64,000 bases of DNA. It comes from Streptomyces sp. Y2F8-2 (GTDB lineage Bacteria; Actinomycetota; Actinomycetes; Streptomycetales; Streptomycetaceae). Shown one piece after another: positions 1 to 8,125 of this stretch (the first letter of the stretch is position 1; the number at the start of each line of letters is the position of its first letter). Position numbers and translations under genes: made by a program. The notes under the pieces were generated by a model that saw only the letters and a list, made by a program, of their open reading frames with translations, had not been told where the DNA came from and searched no databases. The stretch is taken from the NCBI RefSeq assembly GCF_014905555.1, contig NZ_BNGS01000003.1:744001-808000 (forward strand). The letters run 5' to 3'.

Positions 1-1
1 C

Positions 2-1111
2 CGGACCTGGCGGGCCGCACAACTCGCCCTGGCCGTGTGGGCGGCCTCCCGGGTGCACTGGTCGCTCGGCGGCCACGACGCGGTCGTCGGCCCCCGCTTC
101 CCGTACGCGCTCCTGCCCGCGGGTGCCGCCGTGGTGGCGTTCTGCCTGGCACTCACCGCCCTCGACGGCGGAATCCTGGCGCTCGCCGAGGGCGTACCGG
201 CGCACACCGCCTGGCGCGGCCTGTTCCTGCGCTCCCTCGCGCCCGTCACCGTGCACGGCCTGGCCGGGCTCATGATGGCCGTGCTGTGGCGCAGCACATA
301 CGGGCCGGTCGCGGCTCTGCTCGTGCTGCTGCCCATGTACGTCTCCTGCTGGGTCTTCGCCCAGTACCACCGCGAGCGGGCGGCCCATCAGGCCACGATC
401 CGGGCGCTCGTCCAGGCGGTCGACATCAAGGACGGCTACACCCGGGGCCACAGCGAGCGGGTCGGACAGGCCTCGATGATGATCGCCCGCGAACTCGGCA
501 TGGACGACGAACGCGTCGAGGTGCTGCGGTTCGCCGGGATCCTCCACGACGTGGGCAAACTCGGCGTGCCCACCCGGCTGCTGCGCAAGGACGGGCCGCT
601 CACCCCCGAGGAGCGGCGGATCATCGAACTGCACCCCGAGTACGGCCACGAGATGGTCCGCGGCATCGGGTTCCTCGACGAGGCGCGGTCCGCGATCCTC
701 CACCACCACGAACGCCTCGACGGCAGCGGGTACCCGTACGGGCTGACGGGCGACCGCATCCCCGAGTGCGCCCGCGTGGTCGCCGTCGCGGACGCCTTCG
801 ACGCCATGACCTCCACCCGCTCATACCGGCGGGCCCGCCCCGTCGCCGCGGCCCTGGACGAACTCCAGCGGTGTGCGGGGTCGCAGTTCGACCCGGCGAT
901 GGTGCGGGCGTTCGTCCGGGCCCTGGAACGGTGGGGGTACCCCTGCTCGAGCGAAGGGGGAAGAGGGGGAGGCCGGCACCCGGTAGTGACCGTGGACGAG
1001 GAGCGGCGCGAAGGGGCCGGGGAAGCCCGGGCGCGCGGAAACGTACCGCCTCCGGCCCTGCCCTCGGCCGGCCGCCCGGCCGAGCGGGGACCCGGTGGGG
1101 GCGGTGCATGA
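2..1111 (+). CDS. HD-GYP domain membrane protein, 5' truncated by window edge
   Basis: The frame is already open at the first base, so the N-terminus lies outside the window. The visible part starts with several hydrophobic membrane segments. A C-terminal HD-GYP domain follows, with the HDVGK metal-binding motif near 545-559 and HHERLDGSGYPYGL near 702-745, the full signature of metal-dependent phosphohydrolases that open cyclic dinucleotides such as c-di-GMP. A Gly/Arg/Pro-rich tail follows the domain. The gene overlaps the next one by 4 bp (ATGA), so the two are probably translationally coupled. Substrate specificity cannot be read from sequence; c-di-GMP is the family expectation. Confidence 0.88.
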   Translation, partial: RTWRAAQLALAVWAASRVHWSLGGHDAVVGPRFPYALLPAGAAVVAFCLALTALDGGILALAEGVPAHTAWRGLFLRSLAPVTVHGLAGLMMAVLWRSTYGPVAALLVLLPMYVSCWVFAQYHRERAAHQATIRALVQAVDIKDGYTRGHSERVGQASMMIARELGMDDERVEVLRFAGILHDVGKLGVPTRLLRKDGPLTPEERRIIELHPEYGHEMVRGIGFLDEARSAILHHHERLDGSGYPYGLTGDRIPECARVVAVADAFDAMTSTRSYRRARPVAAALDELQRCAGSQFDPAMVRAFVRALERWGYPCSSEGGRGGGRHPVVTVDEERREGAGEARARGNVPPPALPSAGRPAERGPGGGGA

Positions 1112-2352
1112 CCGCCCGCCGCCTGCCCCTGGTCCTCGCCCACGCGGCGGCCGGGCTTCTCGGCGCCGGCTGCCTCGCCCACACCCTCCGGCACGGCCTC
1201 GAGGAACCCGGTGCCGCCCTCGCCTTCGGGGTGCTCATCGGAGTCGGCGAGCTCGGCCGGTGGAGCGGGGGCGGCGAACGGGAGCCCGCACCCCTCGGGG
1301 CGGCCGGTGCGCTCGCCTACGCCCTGCTCGGGGAGACCGCCGGCCGGCCCACCCACCACGGCGTGCCCCAGGTCGTCGCGGTGGTGCTCGCGGCCTCCCT
1401 CGCCTGTTGCGTGCCGCACGTGGCCCGTGGGCGCGGCCCCACCACCGACCACCTCACCCGCCGCCTGCTCACCGTCGGCTTCGCCGCGGTCTGCTTCCAG
1501 CCCCTCTACCACCACAGCGGACCGCATCAGCGGAGCGGACCCGCGTACGCGCTGGTCGTCGTCGCCCTGCTCGTCCTGACCACCCTCTGCGACGCGCTGC
1601 TCGCCGCCGCGCTCGCGCACTGCCGGACCCGCTGGCCGTTCGGGCCGCTGCTGCGCGACGAGCTGCGCGGCAGGCGCGGCATCGGCTCCGCGGTGTGCGC
1701 CACGGGAGCCGTGATGTCCCTGGCCGTCGCGGTCGTCGGCCTCTGGGCGCTGCCCGTCTTCTCGCTGCCGCTGCTGCTCACCCAGCTCTCCTACCGGCGC
1801 TACGCGGCCGTGCGCACCACCTACCGGCAGACCATCGCCTCCCTGGCCCGTGCCACCGAGATCGCCGGGTACACGCCCCCCGGACACGCCCGCCGCGTGG
1901 CCGAGCTCAGCCGGGCCGTCGGCCGTGAGATGGGCCTCACCGAGCCCGAGCTGACCGTCCTGGAGTACGCGGCCCTCATGCACGACATCGGACAGCTCAG
2001 CCTGGTCGACCCCGTCCCCGCCGGGGCCACCGCCCGGCTGCCCGCCGAGGAGCAGCGGCGCATCGCCCTGCTCGGCGCCGCCGTGGTGCGTCAGACCGGC
2101 GTGGACGCCGAGGTCGCCGTCGTCGTGGCACAGCAGGCCGACCCCTACCGGGAACAGCCGGTGAGCGCCAGAATCGTCCGGGCGGTCAACGCGTACGAGG
2201 AGATGGCGAGGGAAGAGACAGGACCGGGGGGACCGCTCGGCGCGCTGGAGCGGCTGCGGCTCGCCTGCGCCCGCGACTACCAGCCGGAGGTCGTGGAATC
2301 ACTCGCACGAGTGCTGCAGCGAGACGGTCTGAGGGCCCCAGTGGTGGGGTAA
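1108..2352 (+). CDS. Membrane protein with degenerate HD domain
   Basis: A 414-residue protein starting at the ATG that overlaps the stop of the preceding HD-GYP gene. The N-terminal ~240 residues are mostly hydrophobic, with several probable membrane segments. The C-terminal part aligns in layout with an HD domain and keeps MHDIGQ, a version of the HD motif. The downstream HHExxDGxGYP block of its neighbour is replaced by AQQADPYRE, so the GYP part and several metal ligands are gone. It may be a catalytically dead partner or regulator of the upstream enzyme, arising by tandem duplication. That role is inference; the motif difference is visible. Confidence 0.8.
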   Translation: MTARRLPLVLAHAAAGLLGAGCLAHTLRHGLEEPGAALAFGVLIGVGELGRWSGGGEREPAPLGAAGALAYALLGETAGRPTHHGVPQVVAVVLAASLACCVPHVARGRGPTTDHLTRRLLTVGFAAVCFQPLYHHSGPHQRSGPAYALVVVALLVLTTLCDALLAAALAHCRTRWPFGPLLRDELRGRRGIGSAVCATGAVMSLAVAVVGLWALPVFSLPLLLTQLSYRRYAAVRTTYRQTIASLARATEIAGYTPPGHARRVAELSRAVGREMGLTEPELTVLEYAALMHDIGQLSLVDPVPAGATARLPAEEQRRIALLGAAVVRQTGVDAEVAVVVAQQADPYREQPVSARIVRAVNAYEEMAREETGPGGPLGALERLRLACARDYQPEVVESLARVLQRDGLRAPVVG

Positions 2353-2492
2353 CCCATCGGTAATGAGCGCCCGTCCGGCCGTACGTGGTTGGATGCGAGG
2401 AGAGGGTGTTCGGGGGCACAGCTTGGTCCGTGGCCCCCGCAGACGGCAGGAATCCGGCAGGCGGGAATCGCAAGGGACTGGCAGGCGGAATC

Positions 2493-3473
2493 GTGAGGAT
2501 CTTCGGAAAGGGACGGCACCGGCCCTCCGCCTCCTGGCGGCAGGCCACCGACCGCGCGTTCACCCTGATCGGTGACGGCCGGTACGAGGACGCGGGAGCG
2601 CTGCTGACCCGTGCCGCGGACCTGGAGCCCTGGCTTTCGGAGTCCTGGTTCAACCTGGCGCTGCTGCACAAGTTCCGCCACGACTGGGAGCAGGCCCGTA
2701 CCGCCGGACTGCGCGCGGTGGCGCTGCTCGAGAAGGAGACCGGGGCCCCCGACTGGTGGAACGTGGGCATCGCCGCCACCGCCCTGCAGGACTGGCCGTT
2801 GGCCCGCCGCGCCTGGCAGGCGTACGGGCTGAAGGTGCCGGGGGGTGCCGCGGACTCCTCGGAGCCCGCCGGGATGGAGCTGGGCAGCGCGGCCGTGCGG
2901 CTGTCGCCGGAGGGCGAGGCCGAGGTGGTCTGGGGGCGCCGGCTGGACCCGGCCCGTATCGAGGTGCTCTCCATCCCGCTGCCGTCCTCCGGGCGCCGCT
3001 GGGGCGAGGTCGTGCTGCACGACGGGGTCCCGCACGGGGAACGCACGACGGCCGCCGGGCACACCTACCCCGTCTTCGACGAGATCGAGCTGTGGGCGCC
3101 CTCGCCGGTGCCCACCTGGGTGGTCCTGCTGGAGGCCGCCACGGAGGCCGACAGGGACGCGCTGGAGCAGCTGGCCGCCGACGCCGGGTTCGCCGCGGAG
3201 GACTGGTCCTCGTCCGTGCGGCTGCTGTGCCGTACGTGCTCCGAGTCCCGGATGCCGGCCGACGAGGGTGACGGCGAGAACCTCGACCCGCACGACCACA
3301 GCGAGCCTGGCCACCCGGGGCCGCTGGGGCACCGTACGGACGGGCAACTGTGGGTGCCCGAGCGGGAGTGCGGGGTGGCCGCGCCGGCTTCGCTCGTTCG
3401 GGGGCTGCTGGACGGGTGGGTCGCGGACAGTCCTGACTCCCGGGACTGGCGGGACCTCGAAGAGGTGTGTTGA
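2493..3473 (+). CDS. Tetratricopeptide-like hypothetical protein
   Basis: A 326-residue soluble protein. I chose the GTG at 2493 ([10 protein letters not shown]) because residues upstream of it look like non-coding filler; an in-frame start at 2385 would add 36 residues. Residues ~10-115 contain helical pairs with TPR-type spacing ([20 protein letters not shown], then [18 protein letters not shown]). The C-terminal two thirds are not a domain I can name and include a pair of Cys near LLCRTCSES. It sits just upstream of def in the same direction. Function unknown; TPRs suggest protein-protein contacts. Confidence 0.72.
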   Translation: MRIFGKGRHRPSASWRQATDRAFTLIGDGRYEDAGALLTRAADLEPWLSESWFNLALLHKFRHDWEQARTAGLRAVALLEKETGAPDWWNVGIAATALQDWPLARRAWQAYGLKVPGGAADSSEPAGMELGSAAVRLSPEGEAEVVWGRRLDPARIEVLSIPLPSSGRRWGEVVLHDGVPHGERTTAAGHTYPVFDEIELWAPSPVPTWVVLLEAATEADRDALEQLAADAGFAAEDWSSSVRLLCRTCSESRMPADEGDGENLDPHDHSEPGHPGPLGHRTDGQLWVPERECGVAAPASLVRGLLDGWVADSPDSRDWRDLEEVC

Positions 3474-3568
3474 CCGGGCCTTCACCGGTCTCCCGGGGAA
3501 GCCACCCGAGCACGCCCCGTAGGCTGTACTCGCAGATTCCCATGGTTGCAGGAAGGCGTACGTCGGTC

Positions 3569-4219
3569 ATGGCGCAGCAGGACACCGATCAGCAGCACGC
3601 GGGCGTGCTCCCCGTGGACGACGAGGGCTTCGTCGTCGACACGGAGGACTGCGAGGAGCGCGAGACGGCCTGGCGGGAGCGTGGCACCTCACGGCCGATC
3701 ACGGTCGTCGGCAACCCGGTGCTGCACAAGGAGTGCAAGGACGTCACCGAGTTCGGCGAGGAGCTCGAGCAGCTGGTCGCGGACATGTTCGCCAGCCAGC
3801 GCACCGCGGAGGGCGTGGGCCTGGCCGCCAACCAGATCGGTGTCGATCTGAAGGTCTTCGTCTACGACTGCCAGGACGACGAGGGCGTGCGCCACGTGGG
3901 CGTGGTCTGCAACCCCAAGCTCGTCGACCTGCCCGCCGAAAAGCGCCGTCTGGACGACAGCAACGAGGGCTGCCTGTCCGTGCCGACCGCCTACGCGCCG
4001 CTCGCCCGCCCCGACTACGCCGAGGTCACGGGGCAGGACGAGAAGGGCAACCCGATCAAGGTGCGCGGCACCGGCTACTTCGCCCGGTGTTTGCAGCACG
4101 AGACGGACCATCTGTACGGCTACCTCTACATCGACCGGCTCTCCAAGCGCGAACGCAAGGACGCCCTGCGACAGATGGCCGAGAACGAACCCCGCTACCC
4201 CGTGGTGGCCAACGACTGA
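3569..4219 (+). CDS. def: Peptide deformylase
   Basis: Removes the N-formyl group from nascent polypeptides, a metal-dependent cytosolic housekeeping step. The 216-residue protein shows all three family motifs: [10 protein letters not shown] (residues ~82-91), EGCLSVP (~133-139, with the metal-binding Cys) and QHETDH (~176-181, with the catalytic Glu and two His ligands). The start MAQQDTDQQ at 3569 is preferred over an upstream in-frame codon at 3467, which would overlap the preceding gene. The ~45 residues before the fold are acidic and longer than in E. coli, as is common in actinobacterial copies. Confidence 0.95.
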   Translation: MAQQDTDQQHAGVLPVDDEGFVVDTEDCEERETAWRERGTSRPITVVGNPVLHKECKDVTEFGEELEQLVADMFASQRTAEGVGLAANQIGVDLKVFVYDCQDDEGVRHVGVVCNPKLVDLPAEKRRLDDSNEGCLSVPTAYAPLARPDYAEVTGQDEKGNPIKVRGTGYFARCLQHETDHLYGYLYIDRLSKRERKDALRQMAENEPRYPVVAND

Positions 4220-4224
4220 GCCCA

Positions 4225-4299
4225 GGGGGCGTCTCGAACGCCCCCGGCACTCCCTCGTCGACGGCGCCGGGCCGGGCACTCCGCCCGGCCCGGCGCCGT
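4225..4299 (+). terminator. Two consecutive terminator hairpins after def
   Basis: The first hairpin pairs GGGGGCGT (4225-4232) with ACGCCCCC (4238-4245). The second is a 17-bp perfect stem (4261-4277 with 4283-4299) around the loop ACTCC. No U-run follows, as is usual in Streptomyces. Confidence 0.8.
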
Positions 4300-4538
4300 T
4301 CGCGTAGGTGTCGCGTTCATGTGTGCGTCGCACATTCGATCCCTTGTACGCATGAACTGATCCTTAATCAGTCACACAAGGGGAGAATCTCGGCACAGTA
4401 GGGGAGTGGGTGAAGCAAATCCGTTCCCATGCCGGTCAGTTGTAGTGCTGAATGGAATGCGCGGGACAACGCGACGGCGGTGCGCCCGGCACGACGGAGG
4501 GGGCGCGGCGCCAACCGGCCGCTGAGAGGGGTTTGTTC
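4300..4538 (+). promoter_or_regulatory. Upstream region of the terpene cyclase
   Basis: This interval should hold the promoter of the albaflavenone operon. It is locally less GC-rich (around 4310-4380). The cyclase ribosome binding site GAGAGGG (4524-4530) lies 8 nt before the GTG start. I see no convincing -35/-10 pair and no recognisable operator. Confidence 0.4.
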
Positions 4539-5624
4539 GTGCCAGCTTTCCCACACAGCACTTCACCGACGGCGACCGCGGTCGCGGTTCCACCGGCGCT
4601 CCGACTACCGGTGATCGAGGCCGCGTTTCCCCGTCGACTGCACCCGTATTGGCCCCGCCTGCAGGAGAAGACACGTTCCTGGCTGCTGAAAAAGCGGCTC
4701 ATGCCGGCGGACAAGGTCGAGGAATATGCCGACGGACTGTGCTACACCGACCTCATGGCGGGCTACTACATCGGCGCCCCCGACGAGGTCCTGCAGGCGA
4801 TAGCCGACTACAGCGCGTGGTTCTTCGTCTGGGACGACCGCCACGACCGGGACATCGTCCACCGTCGGCCCGCCGCCTGGGGGAGGCTGAGGTCGCGGCT
4901 GCACACGGCCCTGGACTCTCCCTCGGACCATCTGCACCATCCGGATCCCCTGGTCGCCGGGTTCGCGGACAGCGTGCTGCGGTTGTACTCGTTCCTCGGC
5001 CCCACGTGGAACGCGCGCTTCGCCCGGCACTTCCACGCGGTGATCGAGGCGTACGACCTGGAGTTCCGGAACCGCACCCTCGGGCGGGTCCCGACGGTGG
5101 ACGCCTACCTCGAGCTCCGCCGGCTCACCTTCGCGCACTGGATCTGGACGGATCTGCTGGAGCTGAGCGCCGAATGCGAATTACCGGAGCACGTCCGGAA
5201 ACACCCCGCATACCGGCGGGCGGCCTTGCTGAGCCAAGAGTTCGCCGCCTGGTACAACGATCTGTGTTCGCTCCCCAAGGAGATAGCGGGGGACGAGGTC
5301 CATAATCTCGGAATCAGTCTCATCCATCATGAGGGGCTGACGCTCGAAGAGGCCGTCTCGGAAATACGGCGGCGGGTCGGTCAATGCGTCACCGATTTCA
5401 TCACCGCCGAAAAGGAGGCAGTGCGGTTCGCCGACACCCTCGCGGACGGAACGGTACGGGAAAAGGAACTGGGCATCGCGGTCAGGGCGATCGTCGCAAA
5501 CATGCGGAACTGGTTCAGCACCGTGTACTGGTTCCATCACGAGTCCGGCCGGTACCGGGTCGACAGCTGGGACGACCGGTCGACACCCCCGTACGTCGAC
5601 AACGAAACGGCAGGTGAGAAATGA
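4539..5624 (+). CDS. cyc1: Epi-isozizaene synthase (sesquiterpene cyclase)
   Basis: Class I terpene synthase that cyclises farnesyl diphosphate to (+)-epi-isozizaene, the precursor of the antibiotic albaflavenone. From the GTG at 4539 ([10 protein letters not shown]) the protein is 361 residues, the same length as I recall for the S. coelicolor enzyme, and the sequence is nearly collinear with it. The aspartate motif DDRHD falls at residues 99-103. The NSE-type motif NDLCSLPKE lies near residue 240, and the WFHHESGRY segment before the C-terminus is kept. The stop overlaps the start of the P450 gene by 4 bp, a coupled two-gene operon. Soluble, Mg2+-dependent. Confidence 0.96.
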   Translation: MPAFPHSTSPTATAVAVPPALRLPVIEAAFPRRLHPYWPRLQEKTRSWLLKKRLMPADKVEEYADGLCYTDLMAGYYIGAPDEVLQAIADYSAWFFVWDDRHDRDIVHRRPAAWGRLRSRLHTALDSPSDHLHHPDPLVAGFADSVLRLYSFLGPTWNARFARHFHAVIEAYDLEFRNRTLGRVPTVDAYLELRRLTFAHWIWTDLLELSAECELPEHVRKHPAYRRAALLSQEFAAWYNDLCSLPKEIAGDEVHNLGISLIHHEGLTLEEAVSEIRRRVGQCVTDFITAEKEAVRFADTLADGTVREKELGIAVRAIVANMRNWFSTVYWFHHESGRYRVDSWDDRSTPPYVDNETAGEK

Positions 5625-6985
5625 CTCTGGAATCGGTCAGGGCCCAGGCGCCGATGGAGCCGTCTGTTCCGCCACTCGCCGGGGGTGGCGTCCCCGGTCT
5701 CGGGCACGGCTGGAAACTGGCCCGCGATCCGCTCGGCTTCCTCACCCGACTGCGGGACGACGGCGACGTCGTACGGCTGAGGATCGGCCCGAAGACGCTG
5801 TACGCGGTCACCAGCCCCGAACTCGCGGGCGCCCTCGCGCTCAGCACCGACTTCCAGATCGGCGGGGCGCTGTGGGAGTCGCTCGAGGACCTGCTCGGCA
5901 AGCAGGGCGTGGCCACCAGCAACGGGGCGCTGCACAGGCGCCAGAGGCGGGCCATCCAGCCGGCCTTCCGGCTCGAGGCCATCCCCGCCTACGGCCCGAT
6001 CATGGCGGAGGAGGCGCACGCGCTCGTGGAACGCTGGCGCTCCGGCGCCGCCCTCGACGCCACCACGGAGGCCTTCCGCGTGGCCGTCCGCGTCGCCACC
6101 CGCTGCCTGATGCGCGGCAGTTACATGGACGCCCGGGCCGAGCGGATCTGTGCGGCGCTCACCACACTGTTCAGCGGTATGTACCAGCGCATGGTCCTGC
6201 CCCTGGGGCCGCTTTATCGCCTGCCGCTTCCGGCCAACCGCGAATTCAACCGGGCATTGGCCGATCTGCATCTCCTGGTCGACGAGATCGTCGCCGATCG
6301 CCGGGCATCCGGTCAAAAGCCGGACGATTTGCTGACGGCTTTGCTGGAGGCGAAGGACGAGAATGGCGAGGCCATCGGGGAACAGGAGATCCACGACCAG
6401 GTCGTCGCCATCATCACCGCCGGAAGCGAAACCGTCGGTTCCATGATCATGTCGCTCCTGAAGGTCCTCACCGAGCGCCCGGACCAGGGTGACAAGATCC
6501 GCGACGAGGTGAAAACCGTCGCGGGTGACCGGCCGGTGGCATTCGAGGACGTCCGCAAGCTGACGTACACCGCGCACGTCATCGTCGAGACAATGCGTTT
6601 GCATCCCGCCGTATGGATATTGACGCGGCGGGCGGTGGCCGACACACAGTTCGGCGGGTACCGCATTCCGGCCGGGGCCGACGTCGTCTACAGCCCGTAC
6701 GCGATCCAGCGTGATCCACGCTCGTACGGGCGGCATCTGGAGTTCGACCCCGACCGGTGGCTTCCGGAACGGGCCAAGGAGGTCCCCAAGCACGCGATGA
6801 CCCCGTTCGGCGTCGGCAACCGCAAGTGCCCGGGCGATCACTTCTCGATGGCCGAACTCACCCTCCTCACCGCGGCGATGGCCTCCGCCTACCGCTTCGA
6901 ACAGGCACCCGGGTCCGAGCCCGGGCCCCGCATCGGCATCACGCTCCGCCCGCGCCGACTGCTGCTGCGGGCCCTGCCGCGCTGA
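5621..6985 (+). CDS. cyp170A1: Cytochrome P450 CYP170-type albaflavenone monooxygenase
   Basis: Oxidises epi-isozizaene through albaflavenols to albaflavenone. The 454-residue protein has the I-helix motif AGSET, the K-helix ExxR (ETMR) and the haem-binding loop [11 protein letters not shown] with the cysteine ligand. The S. coelicolor enzyme is reported to carry a second, terpene-synthase-like site in its helical bundle. The corresponding acidic segment [12 protein letters not shown] is present here, encoded near 6325-6360. As I recall, the S. coelicolor I-helix reads PGSET, while here the canonical Ala is present. Translation is coupled to the cyclase (ATGA overlap). A strong bidirectional hairpin follows. 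Confidence 0.94.
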   Translation: MTLESVRAQAPMEPSVPPLAGGGVPGLGHGWKLARDPLGFLTRLRDDGDVVRLRIGPKTLYAVTSPELAGALALSTDFQIGGALWESLEDLLGKQGVATSNGALHRRQRRAIQPAFRLEAIPAYGPIMAEEAHALVERWRSGAALDATTEAFRVAVRVATRCLMRGSYMDARAERICAALTTLFSGMYQRMVLPLGPLYRLPLPANREFNRALADLHLLVDEIVADRRASGQKPDDLLTALLEAKDENGEAIGEQEIHDQVVAIITAGSETVGSMIMSLLKVLTERPDQGDKIRDEVKTVAGDRPVAFEDVRKLTYTAHVIVETMRLHPAVWILTRRAVADTQFGGYRIPAGADVVYSPYAIQRDPRSYGRHLEFDPDRWLPERAKEVPKHAMTPFGVGNRKCPGDHFSMAELTLLTAAMASAYRFEQAPGSEPGPRIGITLRPRRLLLRALPR

Positions 6986-7002
6986 CCACCCGCACCCGCA
7001 CC

Positions 7003-7044
7003 GGACGCGGGTTCAGGCGGCCCTGGGGCCGCCTGAACCCGCGT
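7003..7044. terminator. Bidirectional terminator between cyp170 and nrdB
   Basis: A 19-bp perfect inverted repeat (7003-7021 with 7026-7044) with a 4-nt loop. It lies between two convergent genes and serves both. Confidence 0.9.
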
Positions 7045-7054
7045 CGGCAGGCGT

Positions 7055-8125
7055 TCAGAAGTCCTCGTCCAGGTCGACGGTGCCCTCCACCGCGACCTGG
7101 TACGCCGACGGACGCCGCTCGAAGAAGTTGGTCAGCTCCTGGACGCCCTGCAGCTCCATGAAGGAGAAGGGGTTCTCCGAGCCGTACACCGGGGCGAACC
7201 CGAGGCGGGTGAGGCGCTGGTCGGCGACGCACTCCAGGTACTGCCGCATCGAGTCGGTGTTCATGCCCGGCAGGCCGTCACCGCACAGATCGCGGGCGAA
7301 CTGAAGCTCCGCCTCGACGGCCTCCCGGAGCATGTCGGTGACTTGCTGCCGGAGCTCGTCGTCGAAGAGGTCCGGCTCCTCCTTGCGGACGGTGTCCACG
7401 ACGTCGAACGCGAACGACATGTGCATCGTCTCGTCGCGGAACACCCAGTTGGTGCCGGTGGCCAGGCCGTGCAGCAGGCCCCGGCTGCGGAACCAGTAGA
7501 CGTACGCGAAGGCGCCGTAGAAGAACAGGCCCTCGATGCACGCGGCGAAGCAGATGAGGTTGAGGAGGAACCGACGGCGGTCCGCCTTCGTCTCCAGGCG
7601 CTCGATCTTCTCGACCGAGTCCATCCACTTGAAGCAGAACTCGGCCTTCTCGCGGATGGACGGGATGTTCTCCACGGCAGCGAAGGCCGCCGCCCGGTCG
7701 TCCGGGTCGGGGAGGTAGGTGTCCAGGAGTGTCAGGTAGAACTGGACGTGGACGGCCTCCTCGAAGAGCTGGCGGCTCAGGTAGAGCCGCGCCTCGGGGG
7801 AGTTGATGTGCTTGTAGAGGGTCAGCACCAGGTTGTTGGCCACGATCGAGTCGCCCGTCGCGAAGAACGCGACCAGCCGGCCGATCAGGTGCTGCTCGCC
7901 CGGGGTCAGCTTGGCGAGGTCCGCGACGTCCGAGTGGAGGTCGACCTCCTCCACGGTCCAGGTGTTCTTGATGGCGTCCCGGTAGCGCTCGTAGAAGTCC
8001 GGGTAGCGCATGGGGCGCAGGGTCAGCTCGAAGCCCGGGTCGAGGAGGTTCTGGTTCCGGGTGGATGTCGCGGTCGGCACGGAGCGCCGTCCATCAGGGG
8101 TGTTGGTCGGGTGACGGGTGGGCAT
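7055..8125 (-). CDS. nrdB: Ribonucleotide reductase class Ia, beta (radical) subunit
   Basis: Supplies the diiron-tyrosyl radical for NrdA. The 356-residue protein has the ferritin-like ligand pattern. The first Asp ligand is in FFATGDSIVANNL. The Glu and His ligands are in EEAVHVQFY, where the final Tyr aligns with E. coli Tyr122. Later Glu/His ligands are in ACIEGLFFYGAF and RDETMHMSF. The retained radical Tyr argues for class Ia rather than the Phe-containing class Ic. Its ATG overlaps the nrdA stop (TAATG), so it is translated from the riboswitch-controlled mRNA. The following gene is convergent, so no nrdS-type regulator gene follows in this operon. Confidence 0.95.
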   Translation of the reverse strand: MPTRHPTNTPDGRRSVPTATSTRNQNLLDPGFELTLRPMRYPDFYERYRDAIKNTWTVEEVDLHSDVADLAKLTPGEQHLIGRLVAFFATGDSIVANNLVLTLYKHINSPEARLYLSRQLFEEAVHVQFYLTLLDTYLPDPDDRAAAFAAVENIPSIREKAEFCFKWMDSVEKIERLETKADRRRFLLNLICFAACIEGLFFYGAFAYVYWFRSRGLLHGLATGTNWVFRDETMHMSFAFDVVDTVRKEEPDLFDDELRQQVTDMLREAVEAELQFARDLCGDGLPGMNTDSMRQYLECVADQRLTRLGFAPVYGSENPFSFMELQGVQELTNFFERRPSAYQVAVEGTVDLDEDF

